From Misgurnus anguillicaudatus (Eukaryota; Chordata; Actinopteri; Cypriniformes; Cobitidae): a stretch of DNA of 64,000 bases. Where the stretch lies: positions 24,672,001 through 24,736,000 of the forward strand of contig NC_073348.2 of NCBI RefSeq assembly GCF_027580225.2, given 5' to 3'. The position numbers were made by a program, and so were the translations under genes. Below, in pieces: positions 1-12,532 of this stretch. Below the pieces are notes generated by a model that was given only the letters and a program-made list of their open reading frames with translations, made no database searches and had not been told where the DNA came from. How positions within the stretch are numbered: the first letter of the stretch is position 1; each line of letters begins with the position of its first letter.

Positions 1-114
1 GCACCGGCATCCTCAAATGACGTCATGCGCATGCAGATTCTGACGGAGTAGGAATTCAGAACAACTGCCTGATGTTAGAGCTTGAAGTCAGGCCTACTTG
101 GGTTTTGACGTCAA

Positions 115-290
115 CCTAGTTTTTATTTCCAAACGAAACGGAACATCTGCCCGACATTGGGTTTTGCCATCAAGCTGATGTTGGGTTTTGACATCAACCC
201 GATGTTGTGCTTTGGAGGGATCATCTTAACATTGGGTTTTGATGTCAACCCAACGTTGGGTTTTAACTTCAACCCGGCGTTGGGTTATTT
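115..290. repeat. Minisatellite, unit about 24 bp
   Basis: About six imperfect copies of a unit like TTGGGTTTTGACATCAACCC occur in a row, with variable spacers of 3-8 bases. The unit itself is partly palindromic (GGGTT...AACCC). The rest of 1-842 shows no recognisable gene or repeat. Confidence 0.7.
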
Positions 291-850
291 GATGTTTTTC
301 CTGTCGCGTTGTCGTTTTAAATCCCCGTTTAGCTTCCTTGGCCTCGAGAATAGTTCTTCAACAGGCTTTCAAATCTGCCTCAAATCAAAGCATTAGATTG
401 CGGGATGATCACTGTCTGCGGCTGTTGTAAAATCCGAAGGATTCAGTCTACGCATGTCGCATATCCGGGCTGCATACGTCATCAAGCCTGGTTTATTTAA
501 ATTAACTGAGCATTACATTCGCATGTCATAAGCATATTACATCAATTTACAATTAACTTAGAATAATTGTCAGCTTTATAATTGTTAATATTCTGAAATA
601 AGACTGTCTCGATGACGTTTACCGCCTACACATGCAACCTCCGGAAGCTTCAGCTAGCGGCCAGCGTGAGTGTAGTCTGAAAGCCCGAAAGGCGGAGCTT
701 GAATTTCAGGAATGTCCCTCGTCGGCGAATGTATTTCAAAGATGGAGGCACAACATGGATGCGCCAGTCGAGCGACTCGACCGTATGTATTTTAAATTGC
801 AGATTCTACACTTACGATAATACTTTGTTTAGTGGGGTGGAAGTAATTAC

Positions 851-1521
851 TAGGGATGCACCGAATCCAGATTTTTTAGGTTCGGCCGAATCCCGAATCC
901 ACCGTTTAAGATTCAGCCGAATCCGAAACCGAATACCGAATCCTACTCGCATCCTTATTCCATTAACACAGTAAAACACATTAATGAAGTAAACAACGTC
1001 CACAGCAATGTATTTTTTCCATTTTATTTAATTTTAACTGTACATTATGCCAGGATGACAAGTTGGAAAAACTATTTTGACAATAACCATAAGCCTATGC
1101 ATAATGAAAGCGATGCGTTGCGACACGCTCGTTTTTCCAATAAGCAAGCCGCTCCGCGCTGAAAACTATATTTAACTTTGAGTGAGAAGCTCCGCTCGTC
1201 AATGTCAGTTTTCACACGGCCGTCCAATTCCAGTGGAGGAGGGGCGGGACATTACCACAGCAACCAACCGGCTCACAGCTGAAGCGTCAAAGCTACCAAG
1301 CGCTCGGCTGAAAAACAGCTGGCATTTGGCGTCCTCAAGGCGTTTTCAGCCGTGTTTAAAAGTTTTGGTGTGTCCAGCCCCTAAGGCTCACCGAAAGAAA
1401 AAGCTCATCTCCACGTCAGCACCCGATGTGTGTAATCAACGCCCGCGTGACGTCGACCAGCGTAGCGCAAGCCTAGGGTTCGGTTCGGTGGAAAAAAAAT
1501 CTAGGATTCGGTGCATCCCTA
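851..1521. mobile_element. Non-autonomous hAT element, 671 bp, 8-bp TSD
   Basis: Terminal inverted repeats TAGGGATGCACCGAATCC and its complement bound the element, flanked by a perfect 8-bp target duplication GTAATTAC (843-850 and 1522-1529). The 8-bp TSD and the ends fit hAT. The interior has a 117-codon frame but no transposase features, so it is a MITE-like derivative. From 1530 to 3283 I see no gene or clear repeat. Confidence 0.9.
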
Positions 1522-4401
1522 GTAATTACACATGAATGAGCACATACTTTTGAAAAAAAACATGGGAATTAACTCAAAAAAGTACACAGTGGAGCTTTAA
1601 GATTTTTATATCCCACTTTCACTGTTTACGCCCTGGTTGTGTACAGACGCAGGCAACAGACAAGTATGTTCAAACAACATATAAAAGTGAATTTCCTTGG
1701 AGAACCAAAAATGGTCCTCCTAAAGTATGGCATCACTGTGAAAAACCCTATAAGAACCTTTATTTTGAAAATGCATGAGAGCAAACTTTACCTTACAGAG
1801 AGTGAATGTGTAACTTTTTATATTCTCTTAGTTTAGGATCACAAAAAAATCATTTAATTAGTAAGAATGTATAAACAAGATACATCCAAAAGTCAACATC
1901 TGTTGGTGTTTGTTGAAACAGCGTAAACTTAACACTCTCGGTATTTGCTTCAGCGCTCGGTTATCTTATCCGCCCGAATAAAAGCACTCATTCAAATGTT
2001 TTTCCTCGACACACTCAACCGCACACAAAAGCACGATCACCTTTAGCACACGGCGGGTGGCACCGTTTCCCAAACACGGCTCTATTTATTACCGTCTGTA
2101 AAGGAGCCCAGGGCAGCTCCTCGTAATGATTATATTTTTAATTAGTTTGCCGTAAACCATTAATAGAGCTCAAAATCCCGAATCCTAATCGGAGACAACA
2201 GAAGCTTAAACTGCCCTCGGTCCATTTCGCTGTAATAATGTACACTTTTGGAGGGGCTTGTTGTGGAAGAACTCCTGATTCTTTATCTAACTTTAATTAA
2301 ACTTTTTATTTTTTTTTAGTCCTTAAAACTTTTTACTGGAAGCAGCGTAAGAAAATAAAGAAGCATGTGGGGACATTTTTCTTTTAAAAGACATCTTTTA
2401 GGTTCACTTTATGCTTGCCAGGAGTTAATTAACCTTTAGGCCTGACAGATATCAGTGTGTTCAACATGAACATCTTTCCAAGCACATCCCAGCATGACTT
2501 CTGGCTGCAGAAATATTTGCTCGGTGGGATCAAAACATTAAGATCATTTTCATGCCAATTCGTTGTTCGGGTTGGATTAAGGGTTTGTCATCCTGTCAGC
2601 TCGTCGGCATTAGGTGGGCTAGACACGAGAGGGATTGTTTGGGCTGAATTGCGGTGACAACCAAAAATTACAGCAGTGTGTTGTGTTTCCACCCTGAGAG
2701 CAGATATAAAGCCAGCTTGTTGTGATTATTGTTTGTTTTGGCGTTTTATTACATTTAAAATTACAATGACAACATGTCAAACTGTCATTATGTTTCTGCA
2801 CGTTGAAGTGGTTTACAGATTCGGCGCTTGGATACAAGTGAATACGATTATTTTAACAAAAGCATTGTTTGAGCAAGACAGTGCACCTGTCTGGTACAAA
2901 CCTGTCTACCTCTCGCTGTCTCACAGGTTCAATAGGTCCATCTGCTGTTGATTATGTACACAACCAACCTTGTCAAGTGTCAAATAGTGAGAATTTTAAT
3001 GCAGCTGTTATATTCAACGTCTGTTTTAACATGTAACATCAGAATAATAGTGGCTGACGTAAGGCTGTGTACAAAACTTAAAATGGATGTAGATATAACA
3101 TACATAGCCTTAATATAGGCCTATCATTTATGTTTATAGAGCAAACATACAAAAATTAGCATAGCCTCAAAACAAAATATTTTAAGTATTTGGAAAACTG
3201 AAAAATCACTTTGTTATCAATGCTGCTGTACAAATAATCAAACAAATAAACAGGTACGCCAGCATTTCTTTTTTAAAAGATACTTAAAGGCATAGTTCAC
3301 CCAAAAATGAAAAATTGGAAAACGTTGTTCCAAACCTGGATAAATGATATGCGTATATAAATAAACCTGTACAAATGATATAAATATATAAATAAACCTG
3401 TATAAATGAACCTGTATAAAATATAAACATTTATAAATAATATAAATATATAAATAAACCTGTATAAATGATATAAATATATAAATAAACCTGTATAAAT
3501 GATATAAATATATAAATAAATCTGTATAAATTATATGAATATATAAATAAACCTGTACAAATTATATACATATATAAATACACCTATACAAATATTTAAA
3601 CCTGTATAAATGATATAAATGAACCTGTATTAATATAAACATTTATAAATGATATAAATAAACCTGTATAAATGATATAAATATATAAATAAACCTGTAT
3701 AAATTAACCTGTATAAATATAAACATTTATAAATGATATAAATATATTAATAAACCTGTATAAATTATATAAATATATAAATAAAGCTGTACAAATGATA
3801 TGAAAATATAAATAAAGCTGTATAAATGATATAAAAATATAAATAAAGCTGTATAAATGATATAAATATATAAATAAAGCTGTATAAAAGATATAAGTAT
3901 ATAAATAAAGCTGTATAAATGATATAAATATATAAATAAAGCTGTATAAATGATATAAATATATAAATAAACCTGTATTAATGATATAAATATATAAATA
4001 AAGCTGTATAAATTATATGAATATATAAATAAAGCTGTATAAATGATATGAAAATATAAATAAAGCTGTATAAATGATATGAAAATATAAATAAAGCTGT
4101 ACAACTGATATGAAAATATAAATAAAGCTGTATAAATGATATACATATATAAATAAAGCTGTATAAATGATATAAATATATAAATAAAGCTGTATAAATT
4201 ATATAAATATATAAATAAACCTGTATAAAAATATAAGTATATAAATAAACCTGTATAAAAATATAAGTATATAAATAAACCTGTATTAATGATATAAATA
4301 TATAAATAAAGCTGTATAAATGATATAAATATAAAAATAAACCTGTATAAATGATATAAATAAATAAATAAATAAAGCTGTATAAATGATATACATATAA
4401 A

Positions 4402-4899
4402 CAGTGTTGGGGAAAGTTACTTTTAAAAGTAATGCATTACAATATTAAGTTACTCCCAAAAAAAGTAACTAATTGCATTACTTAGTTACTTTTCATGGAA
4501 AGTAAAGCTTACGTTACTTTTAGTTACTTTTGCGTTACTTTTTTTTGGCTAAAGCTTGATCTCTTTCAGGCCTTGCAGGTGTTTTTATGACTGAAAAGTT
4601 CTGCATTCAGAAATTGCATATTTCATCACAAAAATGTTAAATTCTGGCCTGCCATCTCAGTTTCTGACTCAAAGTGTTTCCACACAGGCACAGAGAGTGC
4701 ATACGTTAAGTTTAATTTAGTACATATTTTTTAATCAAATTAATTAAACTAAAAAAGTAACTTGAGTTACTTTTTTGAAAAAGTAACTCAAATATTAATG
4801 TGTACATTTAAAAAGTAATGCGTTACTTTACTCGTTACTTCAGAAAAGTAATATTATTACGTAACTCAAGTTACTTGTAATGCGTTACCCCCAACACTG
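4402..4899. mobile_element. hAT MITE inside the satellite, 498 bp, 8-bp TSD
   Basis: The ends CAGTGTTGGGG and CCCCCAACACTG are inverted repeats, flanked by a perfect CATATAAA duplication (4394-4401 and 4900-4907). Both arms are made of many AAGTAACT/AGTTACTT motifs, giving a strong fold-back. No coding capacity is seen. Confidence 0.9.
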
Positions 4900-5481
4900 C
4901 ATATAAATAAAGCTGTATACATTTATAAATATATAAATAAACCTGTATAAATGATATAAATATATAAATAAAGCTGTATAAATGATATAAATATATAAAT
5001 AAAGCTGTATAAATTATATGAATATATAAATAAAGCTGTATAAATATATAAATAAAACTTTATAAATGATATAAATATATAAATAAAGCTGTATAAATGA
5101 TATAAATATATAAATAAACCTGTGTAAATTATATGATAATATAAATAAAGCTGTATAAATATATAAATAAAGCTTTATAAATGATATAAATATATTAAAA
5201 AAAGCTGTATAAATGATATAAATATATAAATAAAGTTGTATAAATGATATAAATAAACCTGTATTAATTTTATGAATATATAAATAAACAGGTATAAATT
5301 ATATAAATATATAAATAAACTTGTATAAATATATAAATATAAACATGTATAAATGATATAAATATATAAATAAACCCATATAAATGATATAAATATATAA
5401 ATAAACCTGAATAACTGATATAAATGATATAAATAAACCCGTATAAATATATAAATAAACCTGTATAAATATATAAATATA

Positions 5482-5893
5482 TAGACTGTTTCATTGAACG
5501 CATGTGCGTTGTTGCAGTTACGCGTCTGTGCGGACTTTAACTTCCAGTCTCTGTCTGTTTAATGGTAGTGGCTAAACTGATCTCTGGATCAAATGCCTCG
5601 TCAAAAATAACAAATGTTTTGGTTCCCTAAAGACGAGGGGAGACGACGATCATGGATAACAGCTATGTGAAGTGAGGTTTGACACATTGTATACATTATA
5701 TAGTACACATTTTAACATTAGCTCAGTGTAGTTTTTAATACACTTTAGCTATGATTTGAACTAAGGTTGTTGTTGTTTATTTTGCTTGTTATCAGAAATA
5801 AACTACTCTAAAATTACTCTATTGTAATTGATTCTTGAGTTTACTGGAAGTTACCAAAACCGTTTGTTTTTGTTGTTACTGCTGAAACGTCTA
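5482..5893. mobile_element. TA-target (Tc1/mariner-like) MITE, copy a
   Basis: The ends TAGACTGTTTCA and TGAAACGTCTA form short inverted repeats at TA dinucleotides. The interior is shared with copies at 10783, 24317 and 46342 (for example the segment AACAAATGTTTTGGTT). It is inserted in the satellite unit, which resumes at 5894. It is non-coding. Confidence 0.75.
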
Positions 5894-6133
5894 TAAATAA
5901 ACCTGTATAAATGATATAAATAATCCTGTATACATTTCTTTGTTCTGTTCAACACAAAGGAAGAGACTCTGAGCAATGTTTGTAACCAAACCGATCATAA
6001 GCTCCATTGACTTCCATGGTATGTTTTCCTACCATGGAAGTCAATAGTGCCCCAAAAATGCTTGATTACTAACTTCCTCAAAATATCTTCATTTGTGTTT
6101 AACAGAACAAAGAAATGTGAACTATCCCTTTAA

Positions 6134-8025
6134 AGTAAAAAAGTCTCAAATTTATGCATTAACTGTGTTAAACGTATCGGATAATGCACTTTTTGGACCA
6201 TGGGAACTTTGCGAAGCTATCTTTCATCTTCAAACAGAGCCAGAGAAAAATGGGGAGAGATAAAGCGAACGAAATACAGTACGTGATGTTCTCAGAGTGG
6301 TAAAGATGTTTGCGCATGCACTGGTGGTTCTCCACGATGAAGAGATTGTTTCCTACATTCTCCAGATGAGATGCTCCTCATCTCTTTCTCTGTATGTTTG
6401 AAAGAAGGAACATGAAGATGAAAGGCAACTGAAGTGTTTGAAAAATGGACTTTGAAATAGAAAAGGTCCTGAACAGCTTGCGTAAGAGACGGAAGGTAGA
6501 TGAAAGTAAGGAAGATGGATTAAAAGCGAACAATGCACGAGTAGCTCAGACAATGATTGGTCAACATCGAATCCAGCACCAGCAGCGAACCCATTAGAAA
6601 TAAGCCTACTGTACTAATATAGGCCTACTGATGTACATGTTGTGTGACAAAACACAAACTTTGCAGTTCTGAAAAAAGTTTATAAAAGTTTATAACCAAA
6701 TTTAACATATATGAATAGATAGGTTTCAAAACACAATTTAAGTCATCACCTTTTTACCTTAAAATAATCATTCAAGTTATCAACAGATACATAAAAAATG
6801 CATTAAAAATCCACTTGTAAGCATGATCGTATTGATTGACAGTGCATACAGTATATGCCATGATAACAGAGATGATAAGATGATACGAGAGATAAGAGAA
6901 AGAGACGGCACATTAGAGGTTGCATTATGATGCTAAATGGATGGAGAGCCGATTGTAAATATTCACATTTGCATTATGACAAGGAAATGTATGTGCTTGC
7001 AATACGAAACTCTGCATTAAGCTTTTGCACTGTTAACGCAGCTAGCTAAACTGATAAGAAAAAATTGCAAATAAATGCAATAAACAAAAATGAACGCAAA
7101 TTAGTATGCAAATTTTATAGTGATGTCATTGCGGTAAGATTTTGAGTGCAGCCATTTCAACAAAGTCGGAAGATTTTTGAATAAACATTTACTTTACCAA
7201 AACATTACATAGATGATCACGCCTATTTACTTAATAAAATACAGTCTAATATATTTATTATCCCCCATCATAAGAATGTTAAATTAATTTACATATAAAA
7301 CTCTTTCATGCAAGGTCTCAAGAGATTATGACACCGCAAGTTCACTGCATTACCCTTCCTCAGAGCAGTAAAAGCAGCGCACATCTGTTTTTACAGTAAC
7401 CTTCATAAAGAAAAAACACCTTGAAAGATATAACCAGCAATAGAAATCAGCCTTTGTGTTGCATGGAAAGCTTCGTCAGATTAAAACTTCTATCAAACAT
7501 CTCTGATTCACTTCCATTTTATCCCTCATTAAAATATTTTGTGCAATGTCCAAATATAGACAGTTTGTTTAAAGCCATCAGCGTTGAACTCAAAACTAAC
7601 AGAATGTTAGCAGTGGTCAAAGGGGACTTATAAACTGTTAAAGAAAATAACTCTAATAAGATTTTAGACATTTATCTACCGATGAAAGGGCACCATATCC
7701 TCATGTGGTTACCCCAGACGTGTCCATCTTTGAAAACTGACAACTTCTTTTTTCAGAGGGTTCAGTTTGCTGTTGTTTTCTAGAAGTCTCCCAAGACATG
7801 CAAATGAATCATGAATCAACGTTTGATGCTTCTATCAGACAAGCGAACCTCATGAAACTCTCGAGAAATGTCAGGGTGATGTTTCAAACAAGTTTGCATG
7901 ATGAAAATAACGCCTCTTATTGTGTTATGGCCTGAAGATTTGACTTATTTTGTATTACAGTAATGAGTTACTGCAACTCATCACTATAGTCAATACAGTT
8001 GAAATTACTTATAAATCCAAGTTGA
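6134..8025. other. Intergenic, nothing recognised
   Basis: I find no convincing exon, RNA gene or full repeat here. A segment near 6540-6575 (GTAGCTCAGACAATG) recurs at about 9074 and may be a small repeat fragment. Confidence 0.5.
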
Positions 8026-8196
8026 TTAAAGGGACACTCCACTTTTTTTTAAATATATACTCATTTTCCAGCTCCCATAGAGTTAAAAATTGGATTCTTA
8101 CCTTTTTGGAATTCATTCAGCTGATCTCCAGGTCCGGCGGTACCACTTTCAGCATAGCTCAGCACAATCCATTGAATCTGATTAGACCATTAGCAT

Positions 8197-8596
8197 TAGG
8201 GATGCACGATATATCCGCTGACATATCGTTATCGGCCGATAACTGCTTATTTTTAATATTATCGGTTATCGGTTTGATAGCAAAATTAGGCCGGTAAATG
8301 AAAGCCGATAAATTATGGATTATTTTGGTTTGTTGAACCACTTCACTTGCTCATCGCTGGCCATGTGGAGTTTTGATTGGTGCTTTCTGTGACATAGTAC
8401 AAAGATGACACGTGTTGCGGGCTTAAGAAGAGTATGCTAGTCTAGCGCAAAGACAAGATGTCCGCGGTCAGCGAGTTTTTCATTGTAAAAATAATATGAA
8501 TATTTATCGGCCTATAGATATCGGTTATCGGCCCCCAAATCTAAAGAGTTATCGGTTATTGGTATCGGCCAAAATTTCCATATCGGTGCATCCCTA
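8197..8596. mobile_element. hAT MITE, 400 bp, 8-bp TSD
   Basis: The ends TAGGGATGCAC and GTGCATCCCTA are inverted, with a perfect ATTAGCAT duplication at 8189-8196 and 8597-8604. The inside is rich in ATCGGCCGAT-type palindromes. It is distinct from the 851 element, although the terminal bases are the same. No transposase is encoded. Confidence 0.92.
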
Positions 8597-8750
8597 ATTA
8601 GCATCATGCTAAAAATGACCAAAGAGTTTCAATATTTTTCCTATTTAAAACTTGACTCTTCTGTAGTTATACATCGTGTACTAAGACCGACAGAAAATTC
8701 AAAGTAGTGATTTTTTTTAGGCCGATATGGCTAGGAACTATACTCTCATT

Positions 8751-8943
8751 CACTGAAAAAAAGATTTATTCAATTTACTAAATTTTTTAAGGTAAGTCGT
8801 CGCAATCAATTTATTTAAGGTACATTTAAACAAAAGTTTTATGTTTTGTTTTTCAATTTTTTTTGTTTAAATGTATAAATAAATCGATTGCAACCACTTA
8901 CCTTAAAAAATGGAGTAAATTGAATGAATCATTTTTTTCAGTG
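8751..8943. mobile_element. Palindromic MITE, about 193 bp
   Basis: Near-perfect inverted arms begin CACTGAAAAAAA and end TTTTTTTCAGTG, each about 80 bases long and including TAAGGTAAGT and its complement. The element fills most of its length with the two arms. A target duplication is not clear. Confidence 0.75.
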
Positions 8944-9768
8944 TTTCGGCGTAATAATCAAGGACTTTGCTGCCATAGCATTACTATTTTGGGCGCTGCG
9001 TAATATCATTACGGTTTTTGAGAGTGTTTAAATAAACCTGTACAAATATCTGAAGATATTTTGAGCAATGTTTTGTAGCTCAGACAATGTTTGGGCAACA
9101 TCGGATGAAAAAAAACGTAATGTTTCTGAAAACACGCTTGCTCGGTTTCTATGCACAATACAATTTGTGCTCACTTTGCAATGTTAGCGTTAAAAATGAC
9201 CCTGCCATTTCTTTATGAGATTTCCTCAGACGGAGAGCAAAACTCGGCAAAATAAATGTTGGCAGATGCCCCTTAGGAAGTGCCGATATTAAAATACACT
9301 TCACGATGCTCATAAAACAAACACAGCTCTTATATCTGCCAACCAATGTGTTGTTTTATTGTCTTGGTTGAACTATGCCTCCTCTCTGAATATTTTGGAG
9401 AGTTACCATAGACAGGCTTTTGCTTTTGGCTTTTGGATGCAGGGCTGTGAGGTTTCAGCACTAAGGTGCTTGTGACTTCATAAACCAGAGGGTCATAAAG
9501 TCAAGCAGGGACTCCGACAGTTCTCACTGAGAGACTACGACCTTCCTCCACCCTAGGCTGATTTGTGGTCAACAGGAGCACTTTTAAACCCTGGGTGTAT
9601 ATGTCTGTTCTGGGACTATTGGGTGTGTTTTGAAGGTCAGGTGGAGTTCAGGCATCCAGACTGCTTTGGTTTTCGCATGCATATGCTGCTATTTTTGGCA
9701 GTCCTGATGCTTATTCTGTCATCGGTTCTGATCAGCCGTTCCATGCCTGACAGCAGATATCTGCGATT

Positions 9769-10020
9769 TCATTTCCTCTTTCTCTTTCGTCGCATCTTTT
9801 CCTCTCTCTCAAGAGACGCGATCGTCTCTCGTCGGTCTTCTCGTTGCACCCGGGCTTCATCATTAATAATCTTTTGTATCTCCAAACCAAACACTGTGGA
9901 ATCTGCAAACAAGTCTGCAGTCTTTTCTTGGATTATTAATTGGCAATATGTAAACATGTCACGGTATATTTGAACAGCGTTCACGGAGGCAGGGTCTCCT
10001 TTGACTCTCTGAGGTTTATC
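9769..10020 (-). CDS. Possible terminal coding exon of an unidentified gene
   Basis: On the minus strand an acceptor CCACTGCAG precedes 83 codons ending in TGA at 9769-9771. The peptide is charged and protein-like: it begins DKPQRVKGDPASVNAVQIYR, has a central LEIQKIINDEARVQRED of helical character, and ends in the basic tail MRRKRKRK, which could be a nuclear signal. The surrounding DNA shows none of the repeats seen elsewhere. Composition and open length are unlike the random reading frames around it. I do not recognise the family, and no upstream exon was found among short frames to the right. It could be a last exon, a pseudogene fragment or chance. Confidence 0.4.
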   Translation of the reverse strand, partial: DKPQRVKGDPASVNAVQIYRDMFTYCQLIIQEKTADLFADSTVFGLEIQKIINDEARVQREDRRETIASLEREEKMRRKRKRK

Positions 10021-10782
10021 CTGCAGTGGCATCATGGGTAAATTCATTTGCATGATGATTGGACTCTGTCATCTGTAATGATACCCAAGGGTACTGTACA
10101 TTTGCTGTATAGACACAGCAAGATTACTTAGAGTTTGCAGCAAACATGCATTGTGTGTTTTTGTTCAACTAAAGCGGTCAGCAGTTTGCATACTTTTCTC
10201 AGTGTGTGAACTTTTCTGCATCAATGCAATACCTGCATGACCTACAGTACTGCATTTGCTGAAATGTGCAGTTTACGACCAGAACAACAAAGGACAGTTT
10301 CAGGTCCTTCCAAAGGAATGTGTTATTGCTCAGAGTTTGCTCTTGTATAGCTCAGTTGATGTTGTTCAGTTGTTTTTCATTTAACCATCAGTATGGTTTC
10401 AGATCTTTCTTTTAAATTTGCTTAGGAGAAATAGAAATGGGAACAAATGAGACGATTGTTAAAATGCATTAGAGTATGGAGTTTTTAAGCTATTGTCGAA
10501 TATATAGGTTAAAGAAATCTGTATTTGGGTAAATGTAATGGATAATGTTTGACTTTACATTTAAATCTTTAATAATACTGACTTTTGATCGCAGACTTTG
10601 CAAATCTAAGCTCAGTTTGTGACACTATTGAGATCATTTGAAAGTCTAAGAGACATTTGTGAGATTTCTGGGGGTTTTTCTCAACAGAAACATCTGAGAT
10701 GCAGGAGACTTAAGCAAAAGGTTCAATTTATTTTAATTGATGTCTATAATTGGGTATTTAAAGTGATACTGGTCCCTGTTTT

Positions 10783-11045
10783 TACGGTTTCAGCAGTTAC
10801 AACATACACAAGTATGGCTTTCGTGGTCATCACGTAACTTCCGGCAAACTCGGCTAAGAATAAATAACAGCAAAGTCCTTTTAAAGAAGTTTATTTATAT
10901 ACAGTAACAAGCAAAATAAACAACACATAGATTACCTTGAAAACCAAAACATTTGTTATTTTCGATGAGGTATTTATTCAAGAGTTCAGTTTAGCAACTA
11001 GTCAGACCATTAAACAAACAGAAACCGGAAGTAAAGTTGTGACCA
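10783..11045 (-). mobile_element. TA-target MITE, copy d, inverted and truncated
   Basis: It matches the reverse complement of the copies at 24317 and 46342, starting with ACGGTTTCAGCAGTTAC and running through ACCAAAACATTTGTTATT to ACCGGAAGTAAAG. The far end (about 60 bases in other copies) is missing. Confidence 0.7.
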
Positions 11046-11057
11046 GAGGCGTGAAAA

Positions 11058-11519
11058 AAACGTATGCGCTTTTCTAAGCGGATTTAAAAGAGGAACTATA
11101 TTTTATGGCGTAATAGCTCTTTTGGGAGTACTTCGACTCGGCGCAGTAACACCCTCCCTCTTCCATTATGAGAGTGAGAAGGGGAGCGGAGTCGAAGTAC
11201 TCCCAAAAGTGCTGTTACGACATAAAATATAGTTCCTCTTTTAAATCCGCTTAGAAAAGCGCTACGTTTTTTTTTTGTACCACCAAACTTGCTCGTATAA
11301 CTACTCGTCTTAAATAGGAAAAACGGTGATGTGTTTGGTCACTTCTAACTTTATCTCTAAATGGTACCATTGAATGAATGGGGCTAAGCTAAATGCTATC
11401 GAAGCATCGCAGCGCGCTCCAGCGCTTACGTGCACACACAGATGATAGAGGGATGTATCAACAATTCTTAGTTAAGGTAATAACATATTTTAATATTGAA
11501 AATGAGTAGACTATTCCTT
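11058..11519. repeat. Inverted-repeat element with TTAA-like end
   Basis: Arms of about 85 bases at 11058-11145 and 11185-11270 share GCGGATTTAAAAGAGGAACT and GGGAGTACTTCGACTC. The tail (11340-11519) with GAATGGGGCTAAGCTAAATG and CTATTCCTTTAAG is shared with 22680-22860. Different repeat pieces related to the 48.0-48.8 kb region fill 11520-12532. Confidence 0.65.
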
Positions 11520-12532
11520 TAAGTTACTCCCTTTTCTTAAAAATCAAGTAATATTTTGAAAGGTGCAGTAGAATGTAAAACTGTATTTACCTAGGCATAG
11601 ATGAATAATACGAATATATAAATAATAGTTGCACAACTCTGACCGAACTCTCTGCTTCTCACCAGGGGCTTCTCGGGTGCTGCGAGCAAATCACTCCGCC
11701 CAAGTAGCAGTGCTTCGTCGTCAGAGAATATAGTTCCCAGTATGTATGCTGTTAAAAGATAGCTGTGTCTCATATGACCTTGTTATTTGTACACGGTGTG
11801 ACTATACAAATCACAACACATAAATAGGAAAATGTTCGCGTTATTTTGTCACTTATTGGGAGCTGGAGCCATTCACTTCCAGACTTTGTGCTAAGCTAAG
11901 CTAGCAGAGGCTCCGTCAGACAGAGTTACAGCACGCACGGAAATGAGAAAGGTATGTTTGGACTTATCTAACTCGGGGGGGATACGGTGAAAAAGCTAAA
12001 TTCCCAAAATCTGGACGTGTTCCTTTAACACACTTTAGTGCCCCAGTGTGACCACATTTGAAGTGCCCCCCCCCCCAAAAAAAATAAAACTCAAGTCATT
12101 TAGGGCGCAGTCACAAGCCGCCACTGGTTCTGATTCTGATCGGTAACAAAAGTTATTTATAACAAAAGTAGCAATTATTTAAGATTTCTGCTCAAAATTT
12201 TGTATTTTTGAAGAAACCTATCTATATTTGAGAGGTTATAAAAAGAGAACAAATAAAGATAGGATTAACATTTTTTTCCAGTTTTGGTTGTTTATTTGTT
12301 TAAAAGCAGATGGTCTGTTCTTTTATGTTTAATAAATTGTATGTTTATATATTTATAGAAGAACATTTTCCTGGAAGCATTTTGTGAAACATGTGAAAAT
12401 CTGAAAAAAATGCCAGCGGGCAAGTCCTGTAGACCATTTTATGCTTAAGGGCAAATCCTAGAGTTGTTAAAAGACATGTGAAACCGTCTCTGGATAAGTT
12501 TTGAACTTAATAAAGCCACCTTCTATGTAGAT

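Larger units (their letters stand above)
3335..5935. repeat. AT-rich satellite array, unit about 31 bp
   Basis: Dozens of imperfect copies of a unit combining AAACCTGTATAAATGATAT and AAATATATAAAT run from 3335 to 5481, with a remnant at 5894-5935. A variant with AAAGCTG dominates 3780-4190 and 4905-5230, while AAACCTG prevails at both flanks, which suggests local homogenisation. The long Tyr/Ile/Leu-rich frames on the minus strand are artefacts of the repeat. Confidence 0.9.
3288..6129. mobile_element. TTAA-target palindromic MITE expanded by an internal satellite
   Basis: The left end AGGCATAGTTCACCCAAAAA (3288) and the right end GAACTATCCCT (to 6129) are inverted repeats flanked by TTAA (3284-3287 and 6130-6133). 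The right arm (5935-6129) contains the inner palindrome CTACCATGGAAGTCAAT and its partner. The family normally has a short interior; here the interior around the CCAAACCTG motif is a satellite of more than 2 kb, interrupted by two further MITEs. The superfamily is unproven; TTAA targets fit piggyBac or Kolobok. Confidence 0.8.
8026..9030. mobile_element. TTAA-type dispersed repeat carrying two insertions
   Basis: The left end TTAAAGGGACACTCCACTTT is shared with a second copy at about 49730-49945, over more than 150 bases. This copy is interrupted by a hAT MITE (8197-8596) and a palindromic element (8751-8943), after which host sequence GGCGTAATAATCAAGG resumes. The right end is not clear. Confidence 0.7.

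Noticed and set aside
1182..1535. A 117-codon plus frame as a gene.
   Set aside because: It lies within a hAT MITE, runs into the terminal repeat and shows no transposase motif.
3727..5503. Long Tyr/Ile/Leu-rich minus-strand frames resembling a membrane protein.
   Set aside because: They are translations of the 31-bp satellite and have no start context or splice structure.
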